23,478 nt of DNA from Aquificota bacterium. GTDB lineage: Bacteria > Aquificota > Aquificia > Aquificales > Hydrogenothermaceae. Below are positions 7,830 through 16,060 of this stretch, piece after piece. The notes under the pieces are model-generated. The model was not told the origin of the DNA. It ran no database searches and saw only the letters and a list, made by a program, of their open reading frames with translations. Position 1 is the stretch's first letter; each line of letters opens with the position of its first letter. Location: the NCBI GenBank assembly GCA_013153795.1, contig JAADDV010000002.1, forward strand, positions 1-23,478. The letters are read 5' to 3'. Position numbers and translations under genes: made by a program.

Positions 7830-8759
7830 ATGAGACATTTTTTAAGTGAACCACCAAACATAGATTTTCTAAAGTTAAAAAAGATAGGATATATTTCCTC
7901 AACTATTTTAGTTCTTCTTAGTATACTTATAATCGCAATAAAAGGATTTAATCTTGGACTTGATTTTACTGGTGGAACAGCAATACAAGTTAAGTTTCAA
8001 CAAAAAGTTTCAGTTCAAGAGATAAGAGAAGCTTTAAAACTTGTTAATCTTGAAGACTCTATGATACAGGAAATAGGGAAAACAGGAGATGAATATGAAA
8101 TAAGAGTTTCATTAAAAAAAGGCTCTTCTTCTGAAATTGTTTCTAAAGTAAAAAAAGCCCTGACAGAAAAATTTGGAAATAAATATGAAATAAGAAGAAT
8201 AGATTATATTGGTGCTGTCGTAGGAGAAGAACTCAGAAAAGCTAGTATTTACTCAATTATAGCTGTTCTTATAGCTATTTTAATATACGTTGGATATAGA
8301 TTTGAGCCTATATTTGCAGTAGGTGCAGTTGTTCCTCTTTTTCATGATGCTATTCTTACAATGGGAGTTTTTTCATTACTTGGTTTAGAAGTAGACTTAT
8401 CTGTTATAGCAGCTATTCTTACAGTCTTAGGTTATTCTTTAAACGATACAATAATCATTTTTGACAGAATAAGAGAAAATATTAAGATAAGAGGGAAGAA
8501 AAATCTTTTACAACTTGTAAATCAAAGTATAAATGAAAATCTTGCAAGAACTCTTATTACTTCAGGAACTACATTATTTTCTGTTTTGGCTCTTTATCTT
8601 TTTGGTGGAGAATCTCTTAAAAACTTTTCTTTTGCTCTTTTAGTAGGAATTATTTTTGGAACATACTCTTCTATTTATGTAGCTTCTCCTATTGTTGTTG
8701 ACCTTGAAAATTATTTTAGGAAAAAATCCTCTTCAGAAAAAAAGACAGTTGAGGCTTAA
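7830..8759 (+). CDS. secF: Protein translocase subunit SecF
   Basis: The 309-residue SecF partners SecD in the export motor. The family's short N-terminal helix (about 21-38) and GLDFTGGT motif (43-50) are present. Five further membrane helices follow, containing LGYSLNDTIIIFDRIREN, the SecF counterpart of the SecD proton-relay motif. Length is normal. Its ATG follows AGAGGTGAAGA closely, and it lies nine bases after secD and two bases before the creatininase-family gene, so all three should share a transcript. Confidence 0.97.
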   Translation: MRHFLSEPPNIDFLKLKKIGYISSTILVLLSILIIAIKGFNLGLDFTGGTAIQVKFQQKVSVQEIREALKLVNLEDSMIQEIGKTGDEYEIRVSLKKGSSSEIVSKVKKALTEKFGNKYEIRRIDYIGAVVGEELRKASIYSIIAVLIAILIYVGYRFEPIFAVGAVVPLFHDAILTMGVFSLLGLEVDLSVIAAILTVLGYSLNDTIIIFDRIRENIKIRGKKNLLQLVNQSINENLARTLITSGTTLFSVLALYLFGGESLKNFSFALLVGIIFGTYSSIYVASPIVVDLENYFRKKSSSEKKTVEA

Positions 8760-8761
8760 AT

Positions 8762-9499
8762 ATGTTACTAGAAAATCTTTCTTATGTTGAAGTAGAAGGA
8801 TATCTTTCAGAAAAAGATATAATCCTTATTCCTATAGGGTCTACAGAGCAGCACAGCCCATACGGATTGATAGGGACAGATTTTATAACAGCTGAAGCTA
8901 TAGCAAGGGAAGTAGGAAAAAGAATGGATATTCTTGTTGCTCCTACTCTCCCTTATGGAATGTCTCAACATCATATGGCTTTTCCCGGAAGTGTAACACT
9001 TTCTCCAGAAACATTTATTTTGGTAATAAAAGATTTAATAAACTCTTTTTTATCCCATGGTTTTAATAGAATTGTTTTTATAAATGGTCATGGCGGAAAT
9101 ATAAATTCTGTAAATGTAGCTTTTGAGCAACTGAAATATGAAGGAAGAAGAGGAATTTTTAAACTAATATCATGGTTTTTATTGCCAGAAATTCAGGAAA
9201 TAGAAAAAGCTCTTTTTGGAGATAAAAATGGACTTCACGCTACTCCTTCAGAAATTTCTATAACGAAATACTTAAGACCTAAAGAATTTTCTACAAAAGC
9301 TCATGTTGAAAAAAATATAGAAAAAATAGAAACCTATTGGCCTTTAAATAAAGATGAATTTAAAAAAGTTTATCCTGATGGAAGAATGAATTCTGCACCA
9401 TGGCTTGCTAAAGAAAAATACGGCAAATTAATAATGGAGGAAGCAGTAAAAATTATAGAAGAAGAAATAAGACATATTTTAAAAATGAAAATTTTATAA
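8762..9499 (+). CDS. Creatininase-family metal-dependent amidohydrolase
   Basis: The 245-residue protein shows the metal-binding pattern of the creatinine amidohydrolase family: E29 and H31 in IGSTEQH, D40 in GLIGTD, H110 in NGHGGN, and E164 in a HATPSEIS segment. The family includes creatininase, the riboflavin/F420 pathway deformylase ArfB and the mycofactocin peptidase MftE, so true creatinine degradation is not implied. The gene begins two bases after secF, a link to protein export that has no obvious functional reading and may be just transcriptional convenience. Function is unknown; the family assignment is firm. Confidence 0.87.
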   Translation: MLLENLSYVEVEGYLSEKDIILIPIGSTEQHSPYGLIGTDFITAEAIAREVGKRMDILVAPTLPYGMSQHHMAFPGSVTLSPETFILVIKDLINSFLSHGFNRIVFINGHGGNINSVNVAFEQLKYEGRRGIFKLISWFLLPEIQEIEKALFGDKNGLHATPSEISITKYLRPKEFSTKAHVEKNIEKIETYWPLNKDEFKKVYPDGRMNSAPWLAKEKYGKLIMEEAVKIIEEEIRHILKMKIL

Positions 9500-9587
9500 A
9501 TACATTAGTAAAACCTTTATTTTATGATTTTTTCATCTTTTTAGTTTATTGTTATTATTTTCGTAATTAGAAAACCCTATAAAAATT

Positions 9588-9596
9588 TGATAAAAT
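9588..9596 (+). promoter_or_regulatory. Extended -10 promoter for rpmF-plsX-fabH
   Basis: TG-A-TAAAAT lies in the 142-base gap after the creatininase-family gene and gives a leader of about 39 bases to rpmF. The same TTGATAAAATA string occurs before pyrB at a similar distance from its start. Confidence 0.5.
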
Positions 9597-9641
9597 AGCT
9601 ACTTTGTTAATGCTTAGGTAAATAAAAAGGAGGTCTTATAG

Positions 9642-9824
9642 ATGGCAGCACCTAAAAGAAAAAAATCTAAAGCTAAAACAGCTATGAGAAAAGCTCAGTG
9701 GTATAAAAAATTAAATATCCCTGGTATTTCTTTATGTCCAGAATGTGGTCAGCCTAAAGCACCTCATAGAGTATGTCCTCATTGTGGATATTACAAAGAT
9801 AAAGAGGTAGTAGAGGTAGTTTAA
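9642..9824 (+). CDS. rpmF: 50S ribosomal protein L32
   Basis: The 60-residue protein has the L32 N-terminus MAAPKRKKSKAKTAMRKAQW and a zinc-binding set of four cysteines (C32, C35, C45, C48), so it is the zinc-containing C+ form. The start follows AAGGAGG (9628-9634). It leads the classical rpmF-plsX-fabH block, which ties ribosome and lipid synthesis in many bacteria. The next gene begins with no gap. Confidence 0.97.
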   Translation: MAAPKRKKSKAKTAMRKAQWYKKLNIPGISLCPECGQPKAPHRVCPHCGYYKDKEVVEVV

Positions 9825-10853
9825 TTGTATATAGCACTTGATGCTATGGGGGGGGATAATGCCCCCACTAGTAATGTTGAAGGAGCCATAGCTTTTACTA
9901 AAGAAACGGGGATAGGGGTTTATCTTGTAGGAGATGAGAATGTATTAAAAGACCTTTTAGAAAAATTAGGTGGAAAAAATCTCCCTATAGAGATAGTGCA
10001 TGCACCTGAAGTTATTGGAATGGATGAACCACCATCTATAGCTGTTAGAAAAAAAAGAAAATCATCAATGTATATAGCTGCTAAACTTGTAAGAGAAGGA
10101 AAAGCTCAAGCTTTTGTTTCTGCTGGAAATACTGGCGCAGCAATGGCTGTTTCTAAATTTGTTGTAGGAGCAGCTGAAGGAATAGAAAGACCAGGAATTG
10201 CTGTAGCTTTCCCAACAAAAAAAGGAAAACCTACAATACTAATAGATGTAGGGGCAAATGTCGATTGTAGACCTAAACATCTTGTTTATTTTGCTGTAAT
10301 GGGTCATACCTATTTTAAAGAAATCCTTAAAATCTCAGATAATCCTAAAATCGGTATTCTTTCTATCGGAGAAGAGGAAGGAAAGGGAAATGAACTTGTA
10401 AAAGATACATACCCTCTTTTAAAAATGACAAATCTGAATTTTATAGGAAACGCAGAAGGAAGAGACATTTTTACAGGAGATTTTGATGTTATTGTTTGTG
10501 ATGGATTTGTTGGGAATGTGGTTTTAAAAACTAGCGAGAGTCTTGGAACAATAATTCTAGAAATGATTAAAGAAGAAGTAAAGAAAAGTTTTATAACGAA
10601 AATAGGTGCTATGCTTATGCTTCCTGCTTTAAAAAGATTTAAGAAAAAAGCAGATTTTGCTGAGTATGGCGGAGCACCTCTTTTAGGGACAAAAGGCACA
10701 TGTATAATAACTCATGGAAGAGCAGATGCAAGAGCTATAAAAAATGCCTTAAAAGTAGCCTCCCAGTTTGAAGAAACTCATTTTAATGATAAGTTAAAGG
10801 AAAATATTCAAACTCTTTTACCTGATGTTCTTCTTAATGGGAAAGTAGCATGA
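9825..10853 (+). CDS. plsX: Phosphate acyltransferase PlsX
   Basis: The 342-residue protein converts acyl-ACP to acyl-phosphate, the acyl donor for PlsY in phospholipid synthesis; it is a peripheral cytosolic enzyme. It opens with the family's [14 protein letters not shown], which fixes the TTG start right after the rpmF stop. Other motifs are [12 protein letters not shown] (around 102-113), GNAEGRDI and [17 protein letters not shown] upstream inside rpmF can serve as ribosome site. Codons 8-11 contain eight consecutive G, followed by five C, able to form a GC hairpin near the start. The gene overlaps fabH by ATGA. Confidence 0.96.
   Translation: MYIALDAMGGDNAPTSNVEGAIAFTKETGIGVYLVGDENVLKDLLEKLGGKNLPIEIVHAPEVIGMDEPPSIAVRKKRKSSMYIAAKLVREGKAQAFVSAGNTGAAMAVSKFVVGAAEGIERPGIAVAFPTKKGKPTILIDVGANVDCRPKHLVYFAVMGHTYFKEILKISDNPKIGILSIGEEEGKGNELVKDTYPLLKMTNLNFIGNAEGRDIFTGDFDVIVCDGFVGNVVLKTSESLGTIILEMIKEEVKKSFITKIGAMLMLPALKRFKKKADFAEYGGAPLLGTKGTCIITHGRADARAIKNALKVASQFEETHFNDKLKENIQTLLPDVLLNGKVA
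9848..9866 (+). repeat. G8 tract and C5 tract forming a hairpin at the start of plsX
   Basis: Eight G (9848-9855), ATAATG, then five C (9862-9866) lie in codons 8-14 of plsX. The last five G can pair with the five C across the six-base loop. In such AT-rich DNA this is unusual and could slow early elongation or allow slippage. The amino acids encoded (MGGDNAP) are conserved, but Gly codons GGG-GGG were not required to encode them. Confidence 0.5.
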
Positions 10854-11782
10854 AAGCAGAGATTAAAGGTATTGGAATGTATGTTCCTCCTAGAGTTCTT
10901 ACAAATTTTGATTTAGAAAAAATTCTTGATACCTCTGATGAATGGATAACAACAAGAACAGGAATAAAAGAAAGAAGAATTGCAGAAGAGTGGGAAAATG
11001 CAAGTGACTTGGCTCTTCCAGCTGCAAAAGAGGCTATAGAAAATGCTGAGCTTTCTTCTAAAGATATAGACTGTGTTATTGTCGCAACTTCAACTCCTGA
11101 TATGACGTTTCCTTCAACTGCATGTTTCTTAGCTGATAAACTTGGTTGCTCAAAACCTATGGCTTTTGATATATCAGCAGCTTGTAGTGGTTTCATTTAT
11201 GCTTTAACTATTGCAAACTCTTTTATTAAATCTGGGCAGTTTAAAAATATTCTTGTTGTTGGAGCAGAAGTTTTTTCAAAAATAATAGATTGGAATGACC
11301 GTTCTACGGCTGTTATATTTGGAGATGGAGCAGGGGCTGTTGTAGTATCTGCTTCAGAAGGAGAAAGTGATATTCTTTCTGCCAAAATGAAATCAGACGG
11401 TTCTCACTGGGGCTCTTTATACTGTCCTGTTGGTGAGAAACTTAAAATGAGAGGAAGAGAAACTTTTAAACTTGCTATAAAATCTATGGAAACGGCATCT
11501 AAAAAAGCATTAGAAGAAGCAGGTTTAACTTTAGATGATATAAAGCTTGTTATTCCTCATCAGGCAAATATAAGAATTATTAAAGCTTTAGCTGAAAGAT
11601 TAGAACTTCCTGAAGAAAAGGTTTTTAGCAATATTCATAAATACGGAAATACAAGTGCTGCTTCTATTCCTATAGCAATGTATGAAGCTTGGAAGGAAGG
11701 GAGGTTTAAAAAGGGTGATTATTTACTTTTAACAGCATTTGGTGGTGGTCTTACCTGGGGCGCTATTGTTTTAAACTTTTAA
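10850..11782 (+). CDS. fabH: 3-oxoacyl-ACP synthase III (FabH)
   Basis: The 310-residue condensing enzyme joins acetyl-CoA (or a branched acyl-CoA) with malonyl-ACP to start fatty acid synthesis. The catalytic triad is visible: C112 in [10 protein letters not shown]237 in IPHQANIRI and N267 in [12 protein letters not shown], together with the terminal GGGLTWGA motif. Length is normal. The start overlaps the plsX stop, indicating translational coupling. The stop codon lies within the T-tract of the terminator used by the convergent operon. Confidence 0.97.
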   Translation: MKAEIKGIGMYVPPRVLTNFDLEKILDTSDEWITTRTGIKERRIAEEWENASDLALPAAKEAIENAELSSKDIDCVIVATSTPDMTFPSTACFLADKLGCSKPMAFDISAACSGFIYALTIANSFIKSGQFKNILVVGAEVFSKIIDWNDRSTAVIFGDGAGAVVVSASEGESDILSAKMKSDGSHWGSLYCPVGEKLKMRGRETFKLAIKSMETASKKALEEAGLTLDDIKLVIPHQANIRIIKALAERLELPEEKVFSNIHKYGNTSAASIPIAMYEAWKEGRFKKGDYLLLTAFGGGLTWGAIVLNF

Positions 11783-11809
11783 AACAAAAAGAGCTACAAA
11801 CGTAGCTCT
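11780..11809 (-). terminator. Intrinsic terminator of the miaB-DUF151 transcript
   Basis: Read on the minus strand, AGAGCTAC and GTAGCTCT (11809-11802 and 11797-11790) form an eight-base-pair stem with a four-base loop, followed by TTTTTGTTTT (11789-11780). The hairpin overlaps the stop codon of the DUF151 gene and the T-run overlaps the fabH stop. On the plus strand the hairpin lacks a good T-run, so fabH may end less efficiently here. Confidence 0.85.
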
Positions 11810-12281
11810 AAACTGCTTTTCCAAAATCTTCAGGTTTTATTGATTCAAGCCATTCTTTTAATTCTTCTTCTTCCATATCTAGTTTTTCTTCTACATTAAA
11901 ATCTTCTAATACTTTAGGAGAAACAAAAATAGGAGCTCCTGTTCTTAAAGCAATATTAATAGCATCACTAGGTCTTGAATCGATTTTTAAAACTTCTCCA
12001 TCTTTTACAATAGAGATTTCTGCATAATATGTGTTGTCTTTTAGGTCGTGGATATGAATATACTCTACTCTGCCAGAAAGTTCAGAAATAAGATTTGTAA
12101 TAAGGTCGTGAGTCATAGGTCTTGGTCTTTTTATACCTTCTAACTGCATAGCTATAGCATTTGCTTCAAAAACTCCTATCCAGATAGGAAGAACATCATT
12201 TGTATCTTTTCCTTTTAGAACAACTATAGGCATATTTGTTACAGGGTCTAATGTTATTCCCTGCACGCTCATTTCAATCAT
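11808..12281 (-). CDS. DUF151/bifunctional nuclease (BFN) family protein
   Basis: I place the start at ATG 12281 (157 residues): AGGAGG sits six bases upstream, and it overlaps the alternative GTG at 12296. The DUF151 domain covers most of the protein, with LPIWIG (31-36), RPRPMTHDL (52-60) and DSRPSDAINIALR (101-113) all conserved. An acidic C-terminal tail follows. Family members in plants have been described as bifunctional RNase/DNase, and thermophile homologues have known structures, but a bacterial role is not settled. It lies 14 bases after miaB on the same strand and ends in a strong terminator. Confidence 0.88.
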   Translation of the reverse strand: MIEMSVQGITLDPVTNMPIVVLKGKDTNDVLPIWIGVFEANAIAMQLEGIKRPRPMTHDLITNLISELSGRVEYIHIHDLKDNTYYAEISIVKDGEVLKIDSRPSDAINIALRTGAPIFVSPKVLEDFNVEEKLDMEEEELKEWLESIKPEDFGKAV

Positions 12282-12295
12282 AACCTGCCTCCTCA

Positions 12296-13612
12296 CTAAA
12301 CAGTTTGTTTTATAGCTTCTCCTTCTAGAGAAAATCTATTAGCCTTTGTTATTTTTATATCTACTATCTTACCTAATAAGTTATGCTCTCCTGTAAAATG
12401 GACAAGTTTATTTGTTCTTGTTCTTCCTACAAATCTTCCATCTTTTTCTTCTTCTACAAGGACTTCTACTATTTTTCCTTCATATGCAAGGTTTTTCTTA
12501 AAGGCTATATCTTTTTGGATATTTATCAAATCACTTAGCCATTGTCCAGCTTGCTCATAATCTTTTGTAAGTTCCATTTGTGCAGCTGGTGTTCCTGGTC
12601 TTGGAGAATATTTAAAAGCAAAAATCTGGTCATATTCAACTTCTTTTATAACTTTTACTGTTTCAAGGTAGTCTTCATATGTTTCTCCCGGAAAACCTAC
12701 GATGATGTCTGTAGAAAGGGCTATGTTTGGTATGTATTTTTTTAGAAGCTCAATTTTTTTCAGATACTCTTTTTGGGTATAGCCTCTATCCATAGCTTTC
12801 AGAATTCTATCTGAACCTGCCTGTATTGGAAGGTGTAAATACTCGCAAACTTGCGGTATATCTGCCATAGCTTTTATAGTATCTTCATCTAAATCTCTTG
12901 GGTGGCCTGTTGTAAATCTTATTCTTTCAACTCCTGGGACTTCTGCAACAGCGTATAAAAGCTCCCAAAACTTAACATCTCCAAAATCTTTTCCATAGGC
13001 TGTAACGTTTTGTCCTATCAGGTGAATCTCTTTTACTCCATCTTCAACAAGCCACTGGACTTCTCTTATGATATCTCCAATTCTTCTACTTCTTTCTCTT
13101 CCTCTTGTTGTTGGAACAATACAGTAAGTACATTTCTTATCACAACCTCTTATCACTGTTACATAAGCTGTATATTTGTTTTCTCTGACAGTTGGATATT
13201 TATCAAGTTCTGTTTCATTTTCGTCTATCTCTTCTATTATCTCAACAGCTTTATTTCCTTTCTGAGCTTCTTCTAAAAGCTGTGGTAAGTGGTGGATATT
13301 GGTTGTTCCAAAAACCATGTCGATAAATGGTGCTTTTTGCAGTATCTCATAACCTGCTCTTTGGGCAAGGCAACCACACACTCCTATAATTGCGTCTGGA
13401 TTTTCCTTTTTGATTTTTTTATATTCTCCAAGAGCTGATAACACTTTCTGGTCTGGTTTTTCCCTTACTGAACATGTATTTACAAGAATAACATCAGCTT
13501 CTTTCCAATCTCTTGCTGGTTCATATCCTAAGCTTTTTAAAATCCCAGCCATTTTTTGACTGTCATTTACATTCATCTGACAGCCAAATGTTCTTATATA
13601 ATATTTTTTCAT
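12296..13612 (-). CDS. miaB: tRNA-2-methylthio-N6-dimethylallyladenosine synthase MiaB
   Basis: The 438-residue radical-SAM methylthiotransferase converts i6A37 to ms2i6A37 in tRNAs reading UNN codons. The N-terminal UPF0004 domain carries C11, C47 and C81, which hold the auxiliary cluster. The radical-SAM motif C157-x3-C161-x2-C164 follows in IRGCDKKCTYCIVP, and a C-terminal TRAM domain (about 375-435) binds tRNA. The FGCQMN and NTCSVREK strings point to MiaB rather than RimO or MtaB. The start has GAGGT upstream (spacing nine). It heads a two-gene unit with the DUF151 gene. Confidence 0.96.
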   Translation of the reverse strand: MKKYYIRTFGCQMNVNDSQKMAGILKSLGYEPARDWKEADVILVNTCSVREKPDQKVLSALGEYKKIKKENPDAIIGVCGCLAQRAGYEILQKAPFIDMVFGTTNIHHLPQLLEEAQKGNKAVEIIEEIDENETELDKYPTVRENKYTAYVTVIRGCDKKCTYCIVPTTRGRERSRRIGDIIREVQWLVEDGVKEIHLIGQNVTAYGKDFGDVKFWELLYAVAEVPGVERIRFTTGHPRDLDEDTIKAMADIPQVCEYLHLPIQAGSDRILKAMDRGYTQKEYLKKIELLKKYIPNIALSTDIIVGFPGETYEDYLETVKVIKEVEYDQIFAFKYSPRPGTPAAQMELTKDYEQAGQWLSDLINIQKDIAFKKNLAYEGKIVEVLVEEEKDGRFVGRTRTNKLVHFTGEHNLLGKIVDIKITKANRFSLEGEAIKQTV

Positions 13613-13690
13613 CTTTTTTAGACCTCGTTTTATATATTCTTTAAACTCAATAATTTATCATATATATACTTATTAATTTTATTATCAATA

Positions 13691-15598
13691 TCAGTTTTCC
13701 AGTTTTATAAATTGAAGCCTTAGAGCATTCATTACAACAAAAATAGAGCTTATAGACATAACTATACCAGCAAAAACAGGCTTTAAAAGTATCCCAAAAA
13801 CTGGATATAAAGCCCCTGCTGCTATAGGAATTCCTATTATGTTGTATATGTAAGCCCAGAAAAGATTTTGTTTTATGATTTTAAGAGTTTTTTCTGAAAG
13901 GTTTATTCCTTTTAAAACAAGCCTTAGGTCTTTTTTCAGCAGGATTATATCTCCTGCTTCTTTTGCTATATCAGAAGCCTGCCAAACAGCTATTCCTATA
14001 TCCGCTTTTCCTAAAGCAGGAGCATCGTTGATTCCATCTCCAACAAATAATACTTTTTTTCCTTCTTTTTGAAATGTTTCTACTATTTTGTATTTTTCTC
14101 CAGGTAAAACCTCTGCATAAATCTCATCAAATCCAGCTTCCTTTCCTATTTTTTGTGCTGTTTCTTTTATATCTCCTGTCAAGAGAACTGTTTTTATTCC
14201 TTTTTCTTTTAGTTTTTTTATAACCTCTTTTGCTTCTTTTTTTATTTTGTCCTCTATATAAAAGGCAGCAACAAGAGTTTTATCTACAGCTACAAAAACA
14301 GCTGTTTTGTCTGTTTTTAAAACGTTCATACCGTTTTCTTCTAGGAAAATCTTGTTCCCAATAAATACTGTTTTTCCTTCTACAATTCCCTTTATCCCTT
14401 TTCCCGGTATCTGGTGGATATTTTCTGCTTTTTTGTTCTCTTTGTCTTCCAAAATATCTAAGACTGCTTTTGAAAGAGGGTGATTGCTTGCTTTTAAAAC
14501 AGGGATGGCAAAAGATATTTTTTCTTTATCAAAAATCTTTTTATCAACAACAGAAGGTTTTCCTTCAGTTATTGTTCCTGTTTTATCAAATATAGCAATA
14601 TCAATATCTTTTATTCCTTCAACAATTTCAGGATTTTTTATTAGAATACCTTCTTTTGCTCCTCTTCCTACAGAAACAACAACAGCTATAGGGGTTGCAA
14701 GTCCCAAAGCACATGGACAGGCAATAATAAGAACAGAAACAGCAGATAAAAATCCATACTGGATATTATCAGCAAGAAGATACCACAGGTCAAAGACTAT
14801 TATGGATATAATAAGAATAGATGGAACAAAAATAGATACAATCCTGTCTGCAAGTCTTCCTATTGGTGGTTTTTTACTCTGGGCTTCTAGAAGAAGTTTT
14901 ATAATCTGGGAAAGGACAGTATCTTTTCCTGTTTTTGTTGCTTTTATTTTTAGAAAACCTGTTTTGTTTATTGTCCCTCCTATAACTGTGTCTCCTGCTT
15001 TTTTATAAACAGGTAAAGGCTCTCCTGTTATCATAGACTGGTCAACTTCTCCCTCTCCTTCTAAAACAATGCCATCTACAGGTATTTTTTCCCCAGCTTT
15101 TACAATAATGGTATCTCCTACCACAATATTTTCTGCTGGTATTTCTATCTCTTTCCCATCAATGATTATCCTTGCTTTCTCTGGTTTAAGGGATAAAAGT
15201 TTTTTCATAAAAGATGTAGCTTTATTTTTTGAACGGTGTTCCAAGTATCTTCCAAGAAGAATAAAGGTAATTATTGCCGCAGCTCCATCAAAATAGAGAT
15301 GTCTCATCTCTTTAGGAAAAAAAGAAGGAAAAAATAAAACAAAAACTGAGTAAAAGTAAGCAGCAGATGTTCCAACTGCAATAAGAAGATTCATATCAGC
15401 AATACGATTTTTTAGCCCTCCAAAAGCTGAAGTATAAAACTCTTTCCCTATATAAAACTGAACAACAGTTGCAAGTAGAAAAATGAGAATATTTTTAGGA
15501 TTTAACAGGGGATTTTCTTCAAAAAAGGGTTTTTCTAAAAATGAAAGAGGAAAAAAAGATAGAAGAAATATAAAACCTGTTAAAACAGCAGATATCAA
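13691..15598 (-). CDS. copA: Cu+-exporting P1B-type ATPase, catalytic part lacking its own HMA domain
   Basis: From the TTG at 15598 the frame has 635 codons: membrane helices, actuator TGE (191-193), CPC (294-296), DKTGT (338-342), the SNHPLS nucleotide-binding motif, [10 protein letters not shown] and two final helices. YN in the penultimate helix and MSISS in the last mark the Cu+ (P1B-1) group, which expels copper from the cytosol. The TTG has no ribosome site. The frame is open further upstream to 15640 and encodes [11 protein letters not shown], the linker usually joining the HMA domain to the first helix. Protein from both parts would be about 761 residues, the normal CopA size. The true product is therefore probably a fusion made by slippage at 15633-15641, or the gene is frameshifted. 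Confidence 0.9.
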   Translation of the reverse strand: MISAVLTGFIFLLSFFPLSFLEKPFFEENPLLNPKNILIFLLATVVQFYIGKEFYTSAFGGLKNRIADMNLLIAVGTSAAYFYSVFVLFFPSFFPKEMRHLYFDGAAAIITFILLGRYLEHRSKNKATSFMKKLLSLKPEKARIIIDGKEIEIPAENIVVGDTIIVKAGEKIPVDGIVLEGEGEVDQSMITGEPLPVYKKAGDTVIGGTINKTGFLKIKATKTGKDTVLSQIIKLLLEAQSKKPPIGRLADRIVSIFVPSILIISIIVFDLWYLLADNIQYGFLSAVSVLIIACPCALGLATPIAVVVSVGRGAKEGILIKNPEIVEGIKDIDIAIFDKTGTITEGKPSVVDKKIFDKEKISFAIPVLKASNHPLSKAVLDILEDKENKKAENIHQIPGKGIKGIVEGKTVFIGNKIFLEENGMNVLKTDKTAVFVAVDKTLVAAFYIEDKIKKEAKEVIKKLKEKGIKTVLLTGDIKETAQKIGKEAGFDEIYAEVLPGEKYKIVETFQKEGKKVLFVGDGINDAPALGKADIGIAVWQASDIAKEAGDIILLKKDLRLVLKGINLSEKTLKIIKQNLFWAYIYNIIGIPIAAGALYPVFGILLKPVFAGIVMSISSIFVVMNALRLQFIKLEN

Positions 15599-15624
15599 AA
15601 CGTGTTTTTTAAGTTCTTTTTCTC

Positions 15625-15975
15625 TTAAGAGCTTTTTTTTTCAATATTTTCTAAATCTAATGAAGCATCATATCCTAGCTGTTTTATTCTTTCTATTATT
15701 TCTTCTTTTGATATTTTTGATGGCTGGTACTCAAAAACTCCTTTAGATGTGGCAAAATTTACAGAAGCAGACACAATACCTTCCACATTTCTAAGGGTTC
15801 CTTCTATCCCTGCTGCACAACCGGCACAATGCATTCCTGATATATTAAGCTCTATTTTCTCTGTGCTACCAGTTATTTCTTCCTGGCTTTCTTTTTTATC
15901 CTTTTTACCAAAGAAAAACCAGCTTATTCCCCCTATCAGAAAGAAAGAAGCAGATAAAACCGCTATCTTTTCCAT
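15625..15975 (-). CDS. Membrane-anchored HMA copper-binding protein; 5' part of copA before the slip site
   Basis: I choose ATG 15975 (116 residues) because AGGAG lies five bases upstream; a GTG at 15981 abuts that site. Residues about 4-22 form a membrane helix followed by KKDKK, predicting N-out topology with the rest in the cytosol. A ferredoxin-like HMA domain follows, with CxxC in GMHCAGC (C50/C53) and closing [12 protein letters not shown]. The frame ends six bases after a run of nine A. It could act as a copper chaperone on its own, or as the N-terminal domain of CopA if the run is slipped. thrC lies 85 bases upstream on the same strand. Confidence 0.85.
   Translation of the reverse strand: MEKIAVLSASFFLIGGISWFFFGKKDKKESQEEITGSTEKIELNISGMHCAGCAAGIEGTLRNVEGIVSASVNFATSKGVFEYQPSKISKEEIIERIKQLGYDASLDLENIEKKSS
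15633..15641 (-). other. A9 slippery tract joining the HMA and ATPase frames of copA
   Basis: On the minus strand, nine A follow the G of a Glu codon (GAA AAA AAA AGC TCT TAA in the HMA frame). One extra A, or a -1 ribosomal slip on A-AAA-AAA, moves into AAG CTC TTA AGA GAA, the ATPase frame. The palindrome CTCTTAAGAG (15630-15621) immediately follows and contains the zero-frame stop. No strong downstream stem is visible, so RNA-polymerase slippage looks more likely than ribosomal recoding. A sequencing error in the homopolymer is the alternative. Confidence 0.65.
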
Positions 15976-16026
15976 TTCCACTCCTGCTTTGAGATTTTGA
16001 GAATAAATAATCTATATCAAACTTAT

Positions 16027-16050
16027 GTGAATTTTAGTTTTTAATTTCAC
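16027..16050. repeat. Imperfect inverted repeat between thrC and the copper locus
   Basis: GTGAATTT and AATTTCAC flank an eight-base AT-only-plus-G spacer (seven of eight positions pair). It lies 52 bases before the HMA start. It might be an operator for the copper genes or a weak thrC terminator; it does not resemble the known CsoR or CopY boxes. Confidence 0.3.
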
Positions 16051-16060
16051 GTTAAAATGT

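Noticed and set aside
10310..11385. Minus-strand ORFs opposite plsX and fabH
   Set aside because: Shadow frames of recognisable genes.
12282..12296. GTG start for the DUF151 gene
   Set aside because: The AGGAGG within this stretch is the ribosome site for ATG 12281.
13875..15296. Plus-strand ORFs opposite the copper ATPase
   Set aside because: Shadow frames over a strongly conserved ATPase; no start signals or family motifs.
13691..15975. copA locus as a plain pseudogene
   Set aside because: Both halves are otherwise intact with every catalytic motif, and the only break is at a homopolymer, so decay is less likely than slippage or a read error.
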